This document shows positions 1-8,571 of a stretch of DNA of 61,626 nucleotides, one piece after another. The stretch comes from Planctomycetaceae bacterium (GTDB lineage: Bacteria > Planctomycetota > Planctomycetia > Pirellulales > Pirellulaceae), in NCBI GenBank assembly GCA_027487485.1, contig JAIYDN010000007.1, forward strand, positions 1 through 61,626. The letters run 5' to 3'. The position numbers were made by a program, and so were the translations under genes. Positions within the stretch are counted from its first letter, which is position 1; each line of letters opens with the position of its first letter. The notes beneath the pieces were generated by a model, which saw only the letters and a list, made by a program, of their open reading frames with translations, was not told the origin of the DNA and did not search any database.

Positions 1-480
1 CGCTGGCGAGGTACGGCTGTTGGTGGTGGACGAGGCGACGAGGCCCGGCTGTTTTTGCTTGATTGAAAAGCGGGGATCTGAAATCAGGGATCTGTAGCCA
101 GATCCACTACGTAGTACGCTGGCGAGGTACGGCTGTTGGTGGTGGACGAGGCGACGAGGCCCGGCTGTTTTTGCTTGATTGAAAAGCGGGATCTGTAGCC
201 AGATCCACTACGTAGTACGCTGGCGAGGTACGGCTGTTGGTAGTGGACGAGGCTACGAGGCCCGGCTGTTTTGGCTTGATTGAAAAACGGGGATCTGTGG
301 CCAGATCCACTACGGAATGCGTGGGCGAAGCCCGGTTGTACGTAGTGGACGAGGCAACGAGGCCCGGCTGTTTATGGTTTTTTGATGCGCTGGATCTGTG
401 GCCAGATCAATTACAAATACCTGGATCTGTGGCCAGATCCACTACGAAAGGCGAGGATCTGTGGCCAGATCCACTACATG
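1..480. repeat. Array of roughly 100-116 bp repeat units
   Basis: Three near-identical units begin at 1, 117 and 218 with cgctggcgaggtacgg, followed by more degenerate copies up to about 480. Each unit holds a 7-bp hairpin of the type ggatctg-tagc-cagatcc and the motif gtggacgaggc..cgaggcccggctgtt. The same motifs occur in reverse orientation at 2822-3030, on the other side of the next gene. No convincing gene lies here; short open frames simply read through the repeats. The array probably continues to the left of the window. Confidence 0.85.
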
Positions 481-496
481 AGGAATAGGCTAAATA

Positions 497-2743
497 CTAT
501 TTGAGGCGTTTGAAGTCTAGGCCTGGATCAGTTGGCGGCGCGCCTGTGATCTTGAAGTTCCAGCCATCGGCTCCTTTGGATTTCACAGCACCTGCTACCG
601 TTCCCTGTTCAGCAGTCACCAATTCGATCCCGTCGCCGAGAGAATTGAGCGTGCCCTTGAGCTCGACTGACGGCTGGTCTTTGCCACTCGCTTTCCACAT
701 GAAGGCAGAATCTTCGGTGATCCCTAACTCAATCTTAGAATTGCCCGTCTGGGCGACCCAAGTTCCTACCAAATCTGTCTCTGGAGCGTCCGCGTCCGCA
801 CTGGCGGTTGGAGCCGGTGCGGCAGCAGGGGCTGGCGGCGAAACGGCTGGAGCTGCTTCTGGAGGGGAGAGCGCGTCGAGCATTCGCTTGGCGGTGACGT
901 CTTTCGGCTGATTGTTAACCACCACTTCCAAGGCTTCCGTAGCAGCCTCTTTGGAGCCCGTCACCAAATAGTGATACGCCAACACAAAATGGCTAGACGC
1001 ATCGGACGGATTCGCAACGGTATAGCGTTCTAGGGTTCGCAACTGGGTCGTGTAATCCTCTACGTTGCCATAAAGTCCACTCATCGTGGTCCAATCCATA
1101 CCAGGAGCCACTGCCAAATAAGAATTGAGACCGGCTGCTGCCTTGCTGTAATCTGCCACTGCAAACAATGCTAAGCATCGAGTCTCATGAACAACGGCAT
1201 CACCAGGTAGCATCTTCAGTGCTTTGTCGAAATCCGATAATGCCCCGCGATAGTCCCCTGACTTGAACTTATCCAGCCCATTGTCGAAGGCCACCAAAGC
1301 TACCTGCTCTTGCGAATTCTGTTGCGTCACTTGCGTGTCGCCACCTGCCGACTCCGAGTCCGAGGAGACATAGTTGTTGATCACAACCGGCTGCGAATAG
1401 TCGAATGGCATTTCTTGCGCGACGACGGGTACCGCATAATAGGGATTGTAGTAGGCGACGTTGTTGCCCCAGCCAGAAGTCCATGAATTGAGCCCCCAAC
1501 CAACTGCACCCCAAGCAACGGGCGCGTACCAGGAACTGCCCCAATATCCATGCCAACAGCCGTTGTACCAGTTGTGACGATTGTTGATGCAGTTGTTATG
1601 CCAGTTATTGTGCCAGTCATTAGAGTTGATCCCCCATCCTGGTCGCGAGAAACCAGGATCGAGATCCCAATTGGGCCGATTCAGCGGTCGATTCCCGACA
1701 TTGACGCTGTTACCAATGTTGATGTTGTTGCCGACGTTAATGTTGCCTGCCCCTGGACGATTCCCACCACCAATGCTCGGACGATTGATGTTAATGTTGC
1801 CGTTATTGATGTTGTTTCCAACGCTGGGTCGGTTGATATTGGGGAGATTGTTGTTGGGTCGATTGCCACCAATAATAGGTCGATCCCCTCCAATGCCTGG
1901 ACGATTTGTTCCAACGCCAGGTCTTTGAACGACGCCAGGTAATGTGCTTGGTCGTTCGCCACCGATGTTGGGTCGATTGATGTTGCCGGGCAGCGTGCTA
2001 GGTCGATTCGTCCCAATGTTCGGGCGATTGATGGTACCAGGCAAAGTGCTTGGCCGATCGGTTCCGATATTGGGTCGATTGGTGGTTCCCGGAAGAGTGC
2101 TAGGTCGATTCGTCCCGATGTTCGGGCGATTTGTGCCTGGTGCGGGTTTCGTCAAATCTCCTGGCTTATTGATCGTTCCTGGAAGGGTGGAAGGCCGATT
2201 GGAGTTTCCTAAAGTGGGTCGGTCGGATCCGCCTGGTCGTGTGAGCCCTCCACCTGTTCCGATGTTGGGTCGGTTTCCTAACGATGGAGTCGAAGGCAAT
2301 GTGGTCGGTCGCGAAATGTTCGGACGGTTTGCGCTTGGCAAGTTGCCGGCTCCGCCCAAGGATGGTCGATTTGCTCCAACAGAACCTGCTCCCATGTTCG
2401 GCATGGAAGGACGTGTATTATTGGGCATGGATGGACGAACGCTACCAGGTCGTGCAGCAGCATTACCAAAAGTTGGACCCGAGCTGTTCGGACGAGAAAC
2501 ATTAGGGCGCGACATGTTCATGCTGGGCGCGGAGGGACGCGACATTGGCATGCTGGGACGAGCACCTCCACCGCCTACATTTCCCATCGAAGGCCGAGCT
2601 CCACCACCTCCGCCTCCAACGCGGCCGCCGCCACCTCCACCGCCACCTCGTCCTCTTTGAGCGAGCGCGTCGGACGAGGCTAGAAAGCTGATCGCCAAGC
2701 CGGCCAAAAGTGTCAACACCATTTGCTTTTTCGAAATTCGCAT
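497..2743 (-). CDS. Secreted TPR protein with Asn/Arg/Pro/Gly-rich repeat region
   Basis: About 748 aa. A signal peptide (hydrophobic stretch LTLLAGLAISFLASSDALA) is followed by a Gly/Arg-rich segment and then some 300 residues of degenerate repeats of the kind NRPNIGTNRPSTLPG. A Trp/Asn/Tyr-rich segment (WHNNWHNNCINNRHNWYNG) comes next, then a helical region with TPR character (FKSGDYRGALSDFDKALKM) and a roughly 90-residue C-terminal domain beginning LVGTWVAQ that looks like a small beta-barrel. The ATG at 2743 is preferred to the one at 2749 because a GGAG lies 8 bases upstream. The architecture suggests an exported, possibly surface-associated protein; the function is unknown. Repeat arrays of one family flank it on both sides. 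A long open frame on the opposite strand is only a shadow of the repeats. Confidence 0.8.
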   Translation of the reverse strand: MRISKKQMVLTLLAGLAISFLASSDALAQRGRGGGGGGGGRVGGGGGGARPSMGNVGGGGARPSMPMSRPSAPSMNMSRPNVSRPNSSGPTFGNAAARPGSVRPSMPNNTRPSMPNMGAGSVGANRPSLGGAGNLPSANRPNISRPTTLPSTPSLGNRPNIGTGGGLTRPGGSDRPTLGNSNRPSTLPGTINKPGDLTKPAPGTNRPNIGTNRPSTLPGTTNRPNIGTDRPSTLPGTINRPNIGTNRPSTLPGNINRPNIGGERPSTLPGVVQRPGVGTNRPGIGGDRPIIGGNRPNNNLPNINRPSVGNNINNGNININRPSIGGGNRPGAGNINVGNNINIGNSVNVGNRPLNRPNWDLDPGFSRPGWGINSNDWHNNWHNNCINNRHNWYNGCWHGYWGSSWYAPVAWGAVGWGLNSWTSGWGNNVAYYNPYYAVPVVAQEMPFDYSQPVVINNYVSSDSESAGGDTQVTQQNSQEQVALVAFDNGLDKFKSGDYRGALSDFDKALKMLPGDAVVHETRCLALFAVADYSKAAAGLNSYLAVAPGMDWTTMSGLYGNVEDYTTQLRTLERYTVANPSDASSHFVLAYHYLVTGSKEAATEALEVVVNNQPKDVTAKRMLDALSPPEAAPAVSPPAPAAAPAPTASADADAPETDLVGTWVAQTGNSKIELGITEDSAFMWKASGKDQPSVELKGTLNSLGDGIELVTAEQGTVAGAVKSKGADGWNFKITGAPPTDPGLDFKRLK

Positions 2744-2821
2744 CGTCATTACTCCATCGTTGCTGTTGCTATTTAGAGCAACTAGATATTCAAAAATCTG
2801 GGGTATGTTATTCCTAAGCCG

Positions 2822-3030
2822 GGACTCGTTGCCTCGTCCACTACTAGCAGCCGACTAACAGCCGGCCTCGTCGCCTCGTCCACTACCAACAGCCGGGACT
2901 CGTTGCCTTGTCCACTACGAACAGCCGGCCTCGTTGCCTCGTCCACTACCAACAGCCGGGACTCGTTGCCTCGTCCACTACCAACAGCCGGGACTCGTTG
3001 CCTTGCCCACTACCGGGTAGTGGATCTGGC
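2822..3030. repeat. Tandem array of about 32-bp repeats, inverted relative to 1-480
   Basis: Six copies of a unit close to actcgttgcctcgtccacta plus ccaacagccggg start at about 2826, 2868, 2900, 2931, 2963 and 2995. Spacing is 31-32 bp except for the first, which is 42. The unit is the reverse complement of part of the repeat at 1-480, and the array ends in gtagtggatctggctac, again the complement of the left array. It occupies the whole space between two minus-strand genes. Confidence 0.85.
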
Positions 3031-3053
3031 TACAGCTCCCTCGACGTACGCAC

Positions 3054-3962
3054 TTACTTGGTCGCTGTCGGGGGTTGCTTGACGACGGTGATTTCGTAAT
3101 CGTCTTCCACGATGTTCCCAACGATGCGGTTCGTTCCTTTCATCACGTAGCGTCCGTTTTCGCCGACAGTGACAAGGACGTTCGCGGAACCCGCTTCACC
3201 GTTGGGAAGCACGGCTTCGGACCGAACCGACCAAGCGTCGTCAATCTGAGTCCAAACGGATTCTGCGAAACCACCGTCCGAGTCGAAAGTCCAGGAGCGA
3301 GGCTTGCCCGCACGCGGGTCCCAGCAGATGCGTTGAGTGCTCTTCATCACGGTCTGTTCGCTTTTCGTCACCAAGATTTCACCCAGGATAAAATTCCCGT
3401 CTTCCGACCATTGGTAAGTGAGCTTGACTCGTGCGTCAGCCCCTTCGTTAATCCATTCACCAATGAGCCACTCCAGCGGTTGCAACAGTTCACCTGGGCT
3501 ACTGATCGAATCCAAAGCGGAATCGCGAATCGAGGCAACCTTCCAACCTTGATCGGACTTCGAATAGATGGTGGTGTATTGGACTTGAGCGACACTTCCC
3601 TCTTTGGTCACGGTTGTTCGAACACCTTCTTCAATCGCGACTGGACCGGTTAATCGTATCGACTCAATGGTTGTTTCGGATTTGACGCCGGGAAACTTTT
3701 CGAAGTACGTTGTTAACAATTCTTGAACGGCCTTCTGACCTTGAAACAAGTTGCCTTGCTCGTCGATCACTTCGCCTTGGGCAAGAAACATGGCCGATAG
3801 ATCGGCAGCCTTTCCTGCATTGAAGGCATCCGTGAGCTTCCTCGAGGCCGCACGAATTTCAGCGTCGGGAGCAGGTTCTTGGCAGAGCGAATGACTGGGT
3901 ACCACCAGCAGGGCCCCAACAAAGGCAGCGAAGCAAATCGCGAATTGCAGTTTCATCTTCAT
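3054..3962 (-). CDS. Secreted SnoaL/DUF4440-like protein (SgcJ/EcaC type)
   Basis: 302 aa from the ATG at 3962. A GTG at 3989 would add nine residues and place them before the signal peptide. The N-terminus (MKMKLQFAICFAAFVGALLV) is a clear signal peptide ending near SHSLCQ. Residues about 25-150 (IRAASRKLTDAFNAGKAADL, then IDEQGNLFQGQKAVQELL) match the NTF2-like fold of the SgcJ/EcaC/DUF4440 group. The second half (LEWLIGEWINEG) resembles the beta-barrel domain often paired with it in planctomycetes. These domains bind small molecules or are catalytic in diverse ways, so no reaction can be assigned. It is probably periplasmic. Confidence 0.75.
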   Translation of the reverse strand: MKMKLQFAICFAAFVGALLVVPSHSLCQEPAPDAEIRAASRKLTDAFNAGKAADLSAMFLAQGEVIDEQGNLFQGQKAVQELLTTYFEKFPGVKSETTIESIRLTGPVAIEEGVRTTVTKEGSVAQVQYTTIYSKSDQGWKVASIRDSALDSISSPGELLQPLEWLIGEWINEGADARVKLTYQWSEDGNFILGEILVTKSEQTVMKSTQRICWDPRAGKPRSWTFDSDGGFAESVWTQIDDAWSVRSEAVLPNGEAGSANVLVTVGENGRYVMKGTNRIVGNIVEDDYEITVVKQPPTATK

Positions 3963-4347
3963 GGCAGTTTCTTTGGGAAAGGAGAACACGTCAGAGCCCG
4001 ATGCGTCCAGAGATGTCCGACTCTATTTACCCAACAGATTGTAATCTAATTCCGTTTTTGCAACATGAGGGAATCCCCGACACCCTTAACCGACAAACGG
4101 TGCTCTAAGCCCGTGGTTTCGATCAACCGAGCAAGCGTCCCTACTTAGCAGGCGAGCGGCAGAGTGAAAACCATCTGCCGAGAGTTCCGACGGGAGAGCG
4201 AGGCTCCTGCCGAGCTTGGCTTTGGTTCGGCAGGAGCCTCACCCTCCCGGTATAAGCTTTGGTTCGGCAGGAGCCTCACCCTCCCGGTATAAGCTTTGGT
4301 TCGGCAGGAGCCTCACCCTCCCGGTATAAGCAATGCTGCCACACACC
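3963..4347. other. Intergenic region holding a repeat cluster
   Basis: No gene is seen. The left 240 bases are the promoter side of the SnoaL-like gene and carry no promoter that I can place with confidence. The right part holds the 37-bp tandem repeats annotated separately. Confidence 0.7.
4200..4330. repeat. Three perfect 37-bp tandem repeats plus an inverted arm
   Basis: Units at 4220-4256, 4257-4293 and 4294-4330 are identical and read ctttggttcggcaggagcct followed by caccctcccggtataag. Upstream, gaggctcctgccga at 4200-4213 is the reverse complement of tcggcaggagcctc at 4227-4240, so the first copy can fold into a 14-bp stem. The cluster lies just after the stop codon of the queD-like gene and could help end its transcript. 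Similar ggagggtgaggctcctgccg palindromes are scattered between genes in planctomycetes. Confidence 0.9.
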
Positions 4348-4773
4348 TTAGACGGAAGCTTCTGCAAACGACTCGTCCGTTTCCCAGATACGAACTCGGG
4401 TTGCCACGCCGCCTGTCCCGTTCAGTAAACCTGGACAAACCTCTTCTAGGAGATACTTGGCCATGTTCTCCGCCGTGGGGTTGTAAGGCATGATGAAGAT
4501 TCGGCATGGCTTCACCATTTGCAGAGACTCGATCGCGTTCTTGTCTTCGTTGCAAACAAGGAATCCGTGGTCCCAATTTTCGTCCAACCATCCTTTGCAT
4601 TTAGCCTTCAGGTCAGCAAAGTCCATGACTCGGCCGACGGAATCTTGCGAGTCGCCCGTTACGAAAAAGTCGGCGACATAATTATGGCCGTGAAAATTTT
4701 CGCATTTGCCGCCATGTTGGTACAAACGGTGTCCAGCGCAGAACTTAATCCGGCGCATGATGGTCAGGCTCAT
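4348..4773 (-). CDS. queD: 6-pyruvoyl-tetrahydropterin synthase / QueD family
   Basis: 141 aa from the ATG at 4773 (MSLTIMRRIKFCAGHRLYQH). The T-fold family signature is intact: zinc-ligand histidines at His15, His28 and His30 (FHGHNY), a catalytic-type Cys24 (KCENFHGH), and the Asp-His pair in the segment WDHGFLV near residue 69. A late Glu-rich segment (RIWETDESFAEA) closes the substrate site. Family members make 6-carboxy-tetrahydropterin in the queuosine (7-deazaguanine) pathway or act in tetrahydropterin synthesis. The presence of Cys24 in this spacing favours QueD, but no queC, queE or queF lies nearby to confirm it. It follows the MazG-like gene by 14 bases and is probably co-transcribed with it. 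Confidence 0.85.
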   Translation of the reverse strand: MSLTIMRRIKFCAGHRLYQHGGKCENFHGHNYVADFFVTGDSQDSVGRVMDFADLKAKCKGWLDENWDHGFLVCNEDKNAIESLQMVKPCRIFIMPYNPTAENMAKYLLEEVCPGLLNGTGGVATRVRIWETDESFAEASV

Positions 4774-4787
4774 AACAAAGTGTCTTT

Positions 4788-5156
4788 CTAAGAGTTGAGT
4801 TTGGGATTGTTTTTGTGGCGGTCGAGATCTCGGGAAGTTTTCTTGGCCAAGTTTTGTTCCATGGCACTCGCAAGATCGACCCCGGTTTGATTTGCCAAAC
4901 AAACCAAAACAAAAAGGATGTCCGCCAATTCGTCGGGGATACTGTAGGCTAGGTCCGTTTTTTTAAAGCTCTGATCACCGAAAGTTCTTGAAAATATCCT
5001 GGATAGCTCTCCAACCTCCTCGACAAGGACCGCCAAATTCGTCATTTCCGAGAAGTATCGCACCCCAATCTCTTGGATCCAGGTGTCCACTTTCTGCTGC
5101 AGCTGCCGAAGCGATAAATCTCGGGAAATTTGATGTTCTTCAGGCAGTTCTTGCAT
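4788..5156 (-). CDS. MazG-like nucleotide pyrophosphohydrolase
   Basis: 122 aa from the ATG at 5156; a TTG at 5222 would add 22 residues that do not look like family sequence. The core has the MazG helical pattern with acidic metal-binding residues: LVEEVGELSR (ExxE) followed by DELADILFVLVCLAN (E..D). This is the short, single-domain type that hydrolyses nucleoside triphosphates or house-cleaning substrates to monophosphate and pyrophosphate. It is the first gene of a likely two-gene operon with queD and is divergent from rpoN. Substrate is not predictable from sequence. Confidence 0.8.
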   Translation of the reverse strand: MQELPEEHQISRDLSLRQLQQKVDTWIQEIGVRYFSEMTNLAVLVEEVGELSRIFSRTFGDQSFKKTDLAYSIPDELADILFVLVCLANQTGVDLASAMEQNLAKKTSRDLDRHKNNPKLNS

Positions 5157-5374
5157 GACGGATTCCGTGTTCAGGTGACATTTGCGGCAAGGCCCCCACA
5201 AAAGGTGCAAATTACGTTCCAAGTTTCAACTTATCAGGTGGTCAAGTCTGCACTTACCGCCAGCCAAGTGATACAGTAAAGATAACGGGCATCACTTGCA
5301 GGTCGATAGGCGGCAAGCGAGCGTACCGAGTTCATTCCCCGGTTCATTCCCCGACCTTTACGGATTTTATCATC

Positions 5375-6862
5375 ATGCGTCTGTCGTTCGGACTAGAAGC
5401 ACGTCAGATTCAAACTCAAAAACTGGCTCCTCGGATGATCCAGTCGATGGAGATTCTGCAGCTGCCGATCATGGCGTTGCAAGAACGCATCGAACAGGAG
5501 ATGAACGAGAATCCAATGCTAGAGGTCGAGGAACGGGACGAGAGCCTGCCCGATGAAGAACCGAACGAAGACGACAGCTCAACCTCGTCCCGAACCGAAG
5601 ATGAAAAAGAATTAATTGTTAAGGACAATCAGTCGAACGCGGAAGACTTCGAGCGATTGGCCAATATGGACGGCGATATGCCGGACACCTTCGACGACTT
5701 TCGGCGTTCTAGCAATCGAGTTCAAGAAGATGGCGACCGAGCCCACGACTTGATGGCCAACGCCGCGGAGCGTCCAGAGTCGCTTAACGATTACCTGCTG
5801 CATCAGTTGGCAGAAATGGATATCGACGACGATGTCGAGCGAATCGCAGAAAGGATCATATCCTGCTTAGACGCACGCGATGGGGGCTATCTTAAGACCT
5901 CGTTAGCGGACGTTCTACCGCCCGACCATCAACCTAACGATCTGGTTCTTGCTGAAAAGGCGCTCGCCATCGTCCAGTCGTTAGAGCCAGCTGGCATCGC
6001 GGCCAGAAATTTACGTGAGTGTTTGTTGATTCAAATTCGCCCCGACATGCGATTGGCAGAAGAGATGCGAATGCTCATCGCGCAGCACTTGGACGATCTT
6101 GCAGAAAACCGAATGCCTGTCATCCAGAAAAAGACTGGCTATTCGATCGACTTGATCAAAGAGATTCGCGAACAGATGCATCAGTTGAATCCAAAACCAG
6201 GTGCGGCATTCATGGAAGTGCATGTGCCCTTGGTCACGCCGGACGTCGTGGTGGAAATGAACGATGAGGGGCAGTACACCGTTCGCCTCATCGACGATTC
6301 ATTGCCATCGCTTCGAATTAGCGAGTACTATCGCAAGCGATTAGGCGACCCCAAGGCAACTGAAGAAGAGAAGGAGTTCATCAAACGAAAGATCGGAAGC
6401 GCCCAATGGCTTATCGAGTCGATCCAGCAGCGACGTCGGACGTTGACCAAAGTGTCCCAAGCGATTGTCGACTACCAAAAAAAGTTTCTCGATGAAGGCC
6501 CGGAAGCCATCGAGCCACTAAAAATGCAGCAGATCGCAGACCAAGTTGGCGTTCACGTTACCACCGTGTCGCGAGCCGTGGACGACAAATGGATTCAGAC
6601 ACCCCGAGGCATCTTGCCCCTTCGACGCTTCTTCGTTTTTGGAACTCAAAGCGCAGACGGCGAAGACGTTGCTTACGAAACGATTCGCATCAAGCTGCAG
6701 GAAATCATCGACAAAGAAGATAAAACGAATCCGATGAGCGACGACGATTTGGTTGAGGAACTGAAGAAACAGGGGCTCGGGGTCGCGAGACGCACGATCA
6801 CCAAATACCGCAAGAAGATGGCAATCCCAAGTAGCCGACAAAGAAGAGACTGGTCCAAATAA
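5375..6862 (+). CDS. rpoN: RNA polymerase sigma-54 factor
   Basis: 495 aa, the usual length. Region I (residues 1-50, MRLSFGLEARQIQTQKLAPR, Gln/Leu-rich) is the enhancer-activator contact. An acidic linker (about 50-140) follows, then the core-binding region. The helix-turn-helix (MQQIADQVGVHVTTVSRAVD) lies near residues 385-405, and the RpoN box ARRTITKYRK is at residues 471-480, near the canonical ARRTVAKYR. The protein directs RNA polymerase to -24/-12 promoters that need an AAA+ activator. No such activator gene is in this window, and I did not find a clear GG-N10-GC promoter upstream of any gene here. scpB follows in the same direction. Confidence 0.97.
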   Translation: MRLSFGLEARQIQTQKLAPRMIQSMEILQLPIMALQERIEQEMNENPMLEVEERDESLPDEEPNEDDSSTSSRTEDEKELIVKDNQSNAEDFERLANMDGDMPDTFDDFRRSSNRVQEDGDRAHDLMANAAERPESLNDYLLHQLAEMDIDDDVERIAERIISCLDARDGGYLKTSLADVLPPDHQPNDLVLAEKALAIVQSLEPAGIAARNLRECLLIQIRPDMRLAEEMRMLIAQHLDDLAENRMPVIQKKTGYSIDLIKEIREQMHQLNPKPGAAFMEVHVPLVTPDVVVEMNDEGQYTVRLIDDSLPSLRISEYYRKRLGDPKATEEEKEFIKRKIGSAQWLIESIQQRRRTLTKVSQAIVDYQKKFLDEGPEAIEPLKMQQIADQVGVHVTTVSRAVDDKWIQTPRGILPLRRFFVFGTQSADGEDVAYETIRIKLQEIIDKEDKTNPMSDDDLVEELKKQGLGVARRTITKYRKKMAIPSSRQRRDWSK

Positions 6863-6925
6863 AGTCGGAAGCAGAGAGAGCCCTAAATCTTGAGGAAGTC
6901 CATCATTGGCACACGACCGAATCGT

Positions 6926-7762
6926 ATGAGCCCCGGGTCTGGAGTCTTTCGGGCGCGAATCGCAGGTGCAGGAATCCAAGAATTTGGCTCTGTTTCGGGC
7001 AATGGATGGAAGCAGGCTCGATCCAGGCAACAGTCCGGGGCCGTTCCAATAGCAGCTTCCGCTCACCGACTCAGCCACAGCGGCGATCTGCAAAATCGCG
7101 AGCCCCGAGAGAGCAACGAATCGAATTCCCCCGGTCTGCACCAAGCCGTCCCTATCTCGCCTCTTCGAATGGTGGAAGCAATCCTGCTGATCGCACGCGA
7201 GCCAATCTCAGCCCGAAAATTGGCACTTTTGGCAGAGTTGGACGATGCGACTCAGGCCAGATCCTTAGCGAGGCAACTCAATGAAATCTATGATCTTCGG
7301 GGGCATGCGTTCCGGATCGAAGAGGTGGCCGGCGGAATGCAATTGCTCACACGCCCGCAGTTTGCAACCTGGTTAAGGCGTTTGGAACATGTTCGAGGAG
7401 AAGAGGTTCTTAGCTCGGGCATGCTTGAGTGCTTGTCGATCGTGGCATACCGTCAACCGGTCATGAGGGCGGAGATTGAAGCGATCCGCGGAGTCGGATG
7501 CGATGAAGTGCTGCGACAATTGATGCAGCGGGACTTGGTTCGTATTGCCGGAAGGCATGAAGAGCTCGGAAGACCCTACCTATATGGGACAACAAAACGC
7601 TTTTTGCAGCTTTTTGGTCTGCAATCCCTCGATTCCTTGCCAAGAGCCCAAAAGATTCGTCAAGCAGAAGCCGAAATTGCAACCAGACTTCGGAACGATG
7701 GAGAAAGAACAACCGATAAGAATCCAGAAGATCAAATTAGCGATGCTTCTTTCGACGACTAG
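6926..7762 (+). CDS. scpB: Segregation and condensation protein B, with N-terminal extension
   Basis: About 278 aa from the ATG at 6926; an in-frame TTG at 6890 would give 290. The conserved tandem winged-helix core starts at LRMVEAILLIAREPISARKL and runs through SIVAYRQPVMRAEIEAIRG, the family signature, and GRPYLYGTTKRFLQLFGL. ScpB binds ScpA and the SMC ATPase to compact and segregate the chromosome. The first 80 or so residues (Arg/Ser/Gln-rich, GVFRARIAGAGIQEFGS) have no family counterpart. They may be a real extension or an over-called start, although no strong later start is evident. The gene follows rpoN by about 60 bases. A 7-bp inverted repeat (actagcc-aa-ggctagt) overlaps its stop codon. 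Confidence 0.88.
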   Translation: MSPGSGVFRARIAGAGIQEFGSVSGNGWKQARSRQQSGAVPIAASAHRLSHSGDLQNREPRESNESNSPGLHQAVPISPLRMVEAILLIAREPISARKLALLAELDDATQARSLARQLNEIYDLRGHAFRIEEVAGGMQLLTRPQFATWLRRLEHVRGEEVLSSGMLECLSIVAYRQPVMRAEIEAIRGVGCDEVLRQLMQRDLVRIAGRHEELGRPYLYGTTKRFLQLFGLQSLDSLPRAQKIRQAEAEIATRLRNDGERTTDKNPEDQISDASFDD

Positions 7763-8020
7763 CCAAGGCTAGTACTGATAGTTCAAAATTCGCGAGTTGC
7801 CTTCAGGGGTAAGTCAGAATTCCGGGAACCGGCGAAAACAACGTCGCGTTCCGTGAGAAGAGTGCAAATTTGTAAAAATAGGGGCTCGATAAGCCCTTGA
7901 CCAGGATCGTTTCCTGGATGTTAATGTCAGCTCGTAGACACCGGTTTTCGGCAGAAGGCTTATGGTGTATGTTCTGTAAGTTGTACTGTCCCATTCCTCA
8001 ACCTCGGCTCAGAAATAAGT

Positions 8021-8026
8021 AAGGAG
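8021..8026 (+). promoter_or_regulatory. Ribosome binding site fixing the GTG start at 8033
   Basis: AAGGAG at 8021-8026 lies 6 bases before GTG 8033, but 12 bases before the in-frame ATG at 8039. This favours the GTG. Confidence 0.7.
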
Positions 8027-8032
8027 TTCACT

Positions 8033-8455
8033 GTGAAGATGACGCTAGCGGATACCGGGTCTTCAGGATTGTTGCAGGCTGAACTATTGTCCTGGAACGC
8101 GCAATCAAAACGGTCAGCAAATCAAACCTACTTTGTCAGCGAAGACTCAGATGAATTCGAAGACGAAGACGAGTTTGACGATGATGATGAAGATGACGTT
8201 GACGATCTGGATGAGGACGAAGACGTAGAAGACGACATCGAAGAAGAGTTCGAAGACGACGATGAAGAAGAGGAAAAGGAAGAAGAACTCGAAGACGATG
8301 AATGGGAAGAGGTAGAAGAGGACGACGAAGACTCAGACGACGAAGATTCCGAAGACGATGAGGAAGAAGACGAAGACTGGGACGACGACGACGATTGGGA
8401 CGATGACGACGATGATGATGAAGACGAAGATGAAGATGACGAAGATTGGGACTAG
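8033..8455 (+). CDS. Extremely acidic Asp/Glu-rich protein
   Basis: 140 aa. The first 40 residues are ordinary in composition (ending SKRSANQTYFVSEDSDEFED). The remaining 100 are almost only Asp and Glu, with single Trp residues at intervals (DDEWEEVEED, EDWDDDDDWDD). There is no signal peptide and no membrane segment. The GTG start is set by a strong ribosome binding site, and a Rho-independent terminator follows at 8508-8538, so this is a free-standing, well-built gene rather than spurious low-complexity sequence. Such polyanionic proteins can mimic nucleic acid, buffer cations or act as chaperone tails; which applies here is unknown. The opposite strand also stays open, but only as an artefact of the repeats. 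Confidence 0.8.
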   Translation: MKMTLADTGSSGLLQAELLSWNAQSKRSANQTYFVSEDSDEFEDEDEFDDDDEDDVDDLDEDEDVEDDIEEEFEDDDEEEEKEEELEDDEWEEVEEDDEDSDDEDSEDDEEEDEDWDDDDDWDDDDDDDEDEDEDDEDWD

Positions 8456-8507
8456 TCACATCGAGTAGTTTTCACCAACGTTTGGTCTAAAATTGTGAGA
8501 ACCAAGG

Positions 8508-8538
8508 CCTCGTCACGAAGTTTCTGACGAGGTTTTTT
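8508..8538 (+). terminator. Rho-independent terminator after the acidic protein gene
   Basis: An 8-bp perfect stem, cctcgtca (8508-8515) with tgacgagg (8525-8532), is followed by six T. It separates the acidic-protein gene from the HemX-like/hemA operon. Confidence 0.9.
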
Positions 8539-8571
8539 GTTTCTCCCTCCAGTGAGGTTTTTGATTCCAGC

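Noticed and set aside
1944-2660. Long plus-strand open frame of 238 codons
   Set aside because: It is antisense to the repeat region of the secreted TPR protein, and its Arg/Pro/Gly repeats mirror the real frame.
4220-4330. Regular 37-bp repeats as a CRISPR array
   Set aside because: The units are directly adjacent with no unique spacers, and no cas gene is near.
8136-8459. Arg/His-rich minus-strand frame
   Set aside because: It is the antisense reading of the Asp/Glu codons of the acidic protein.
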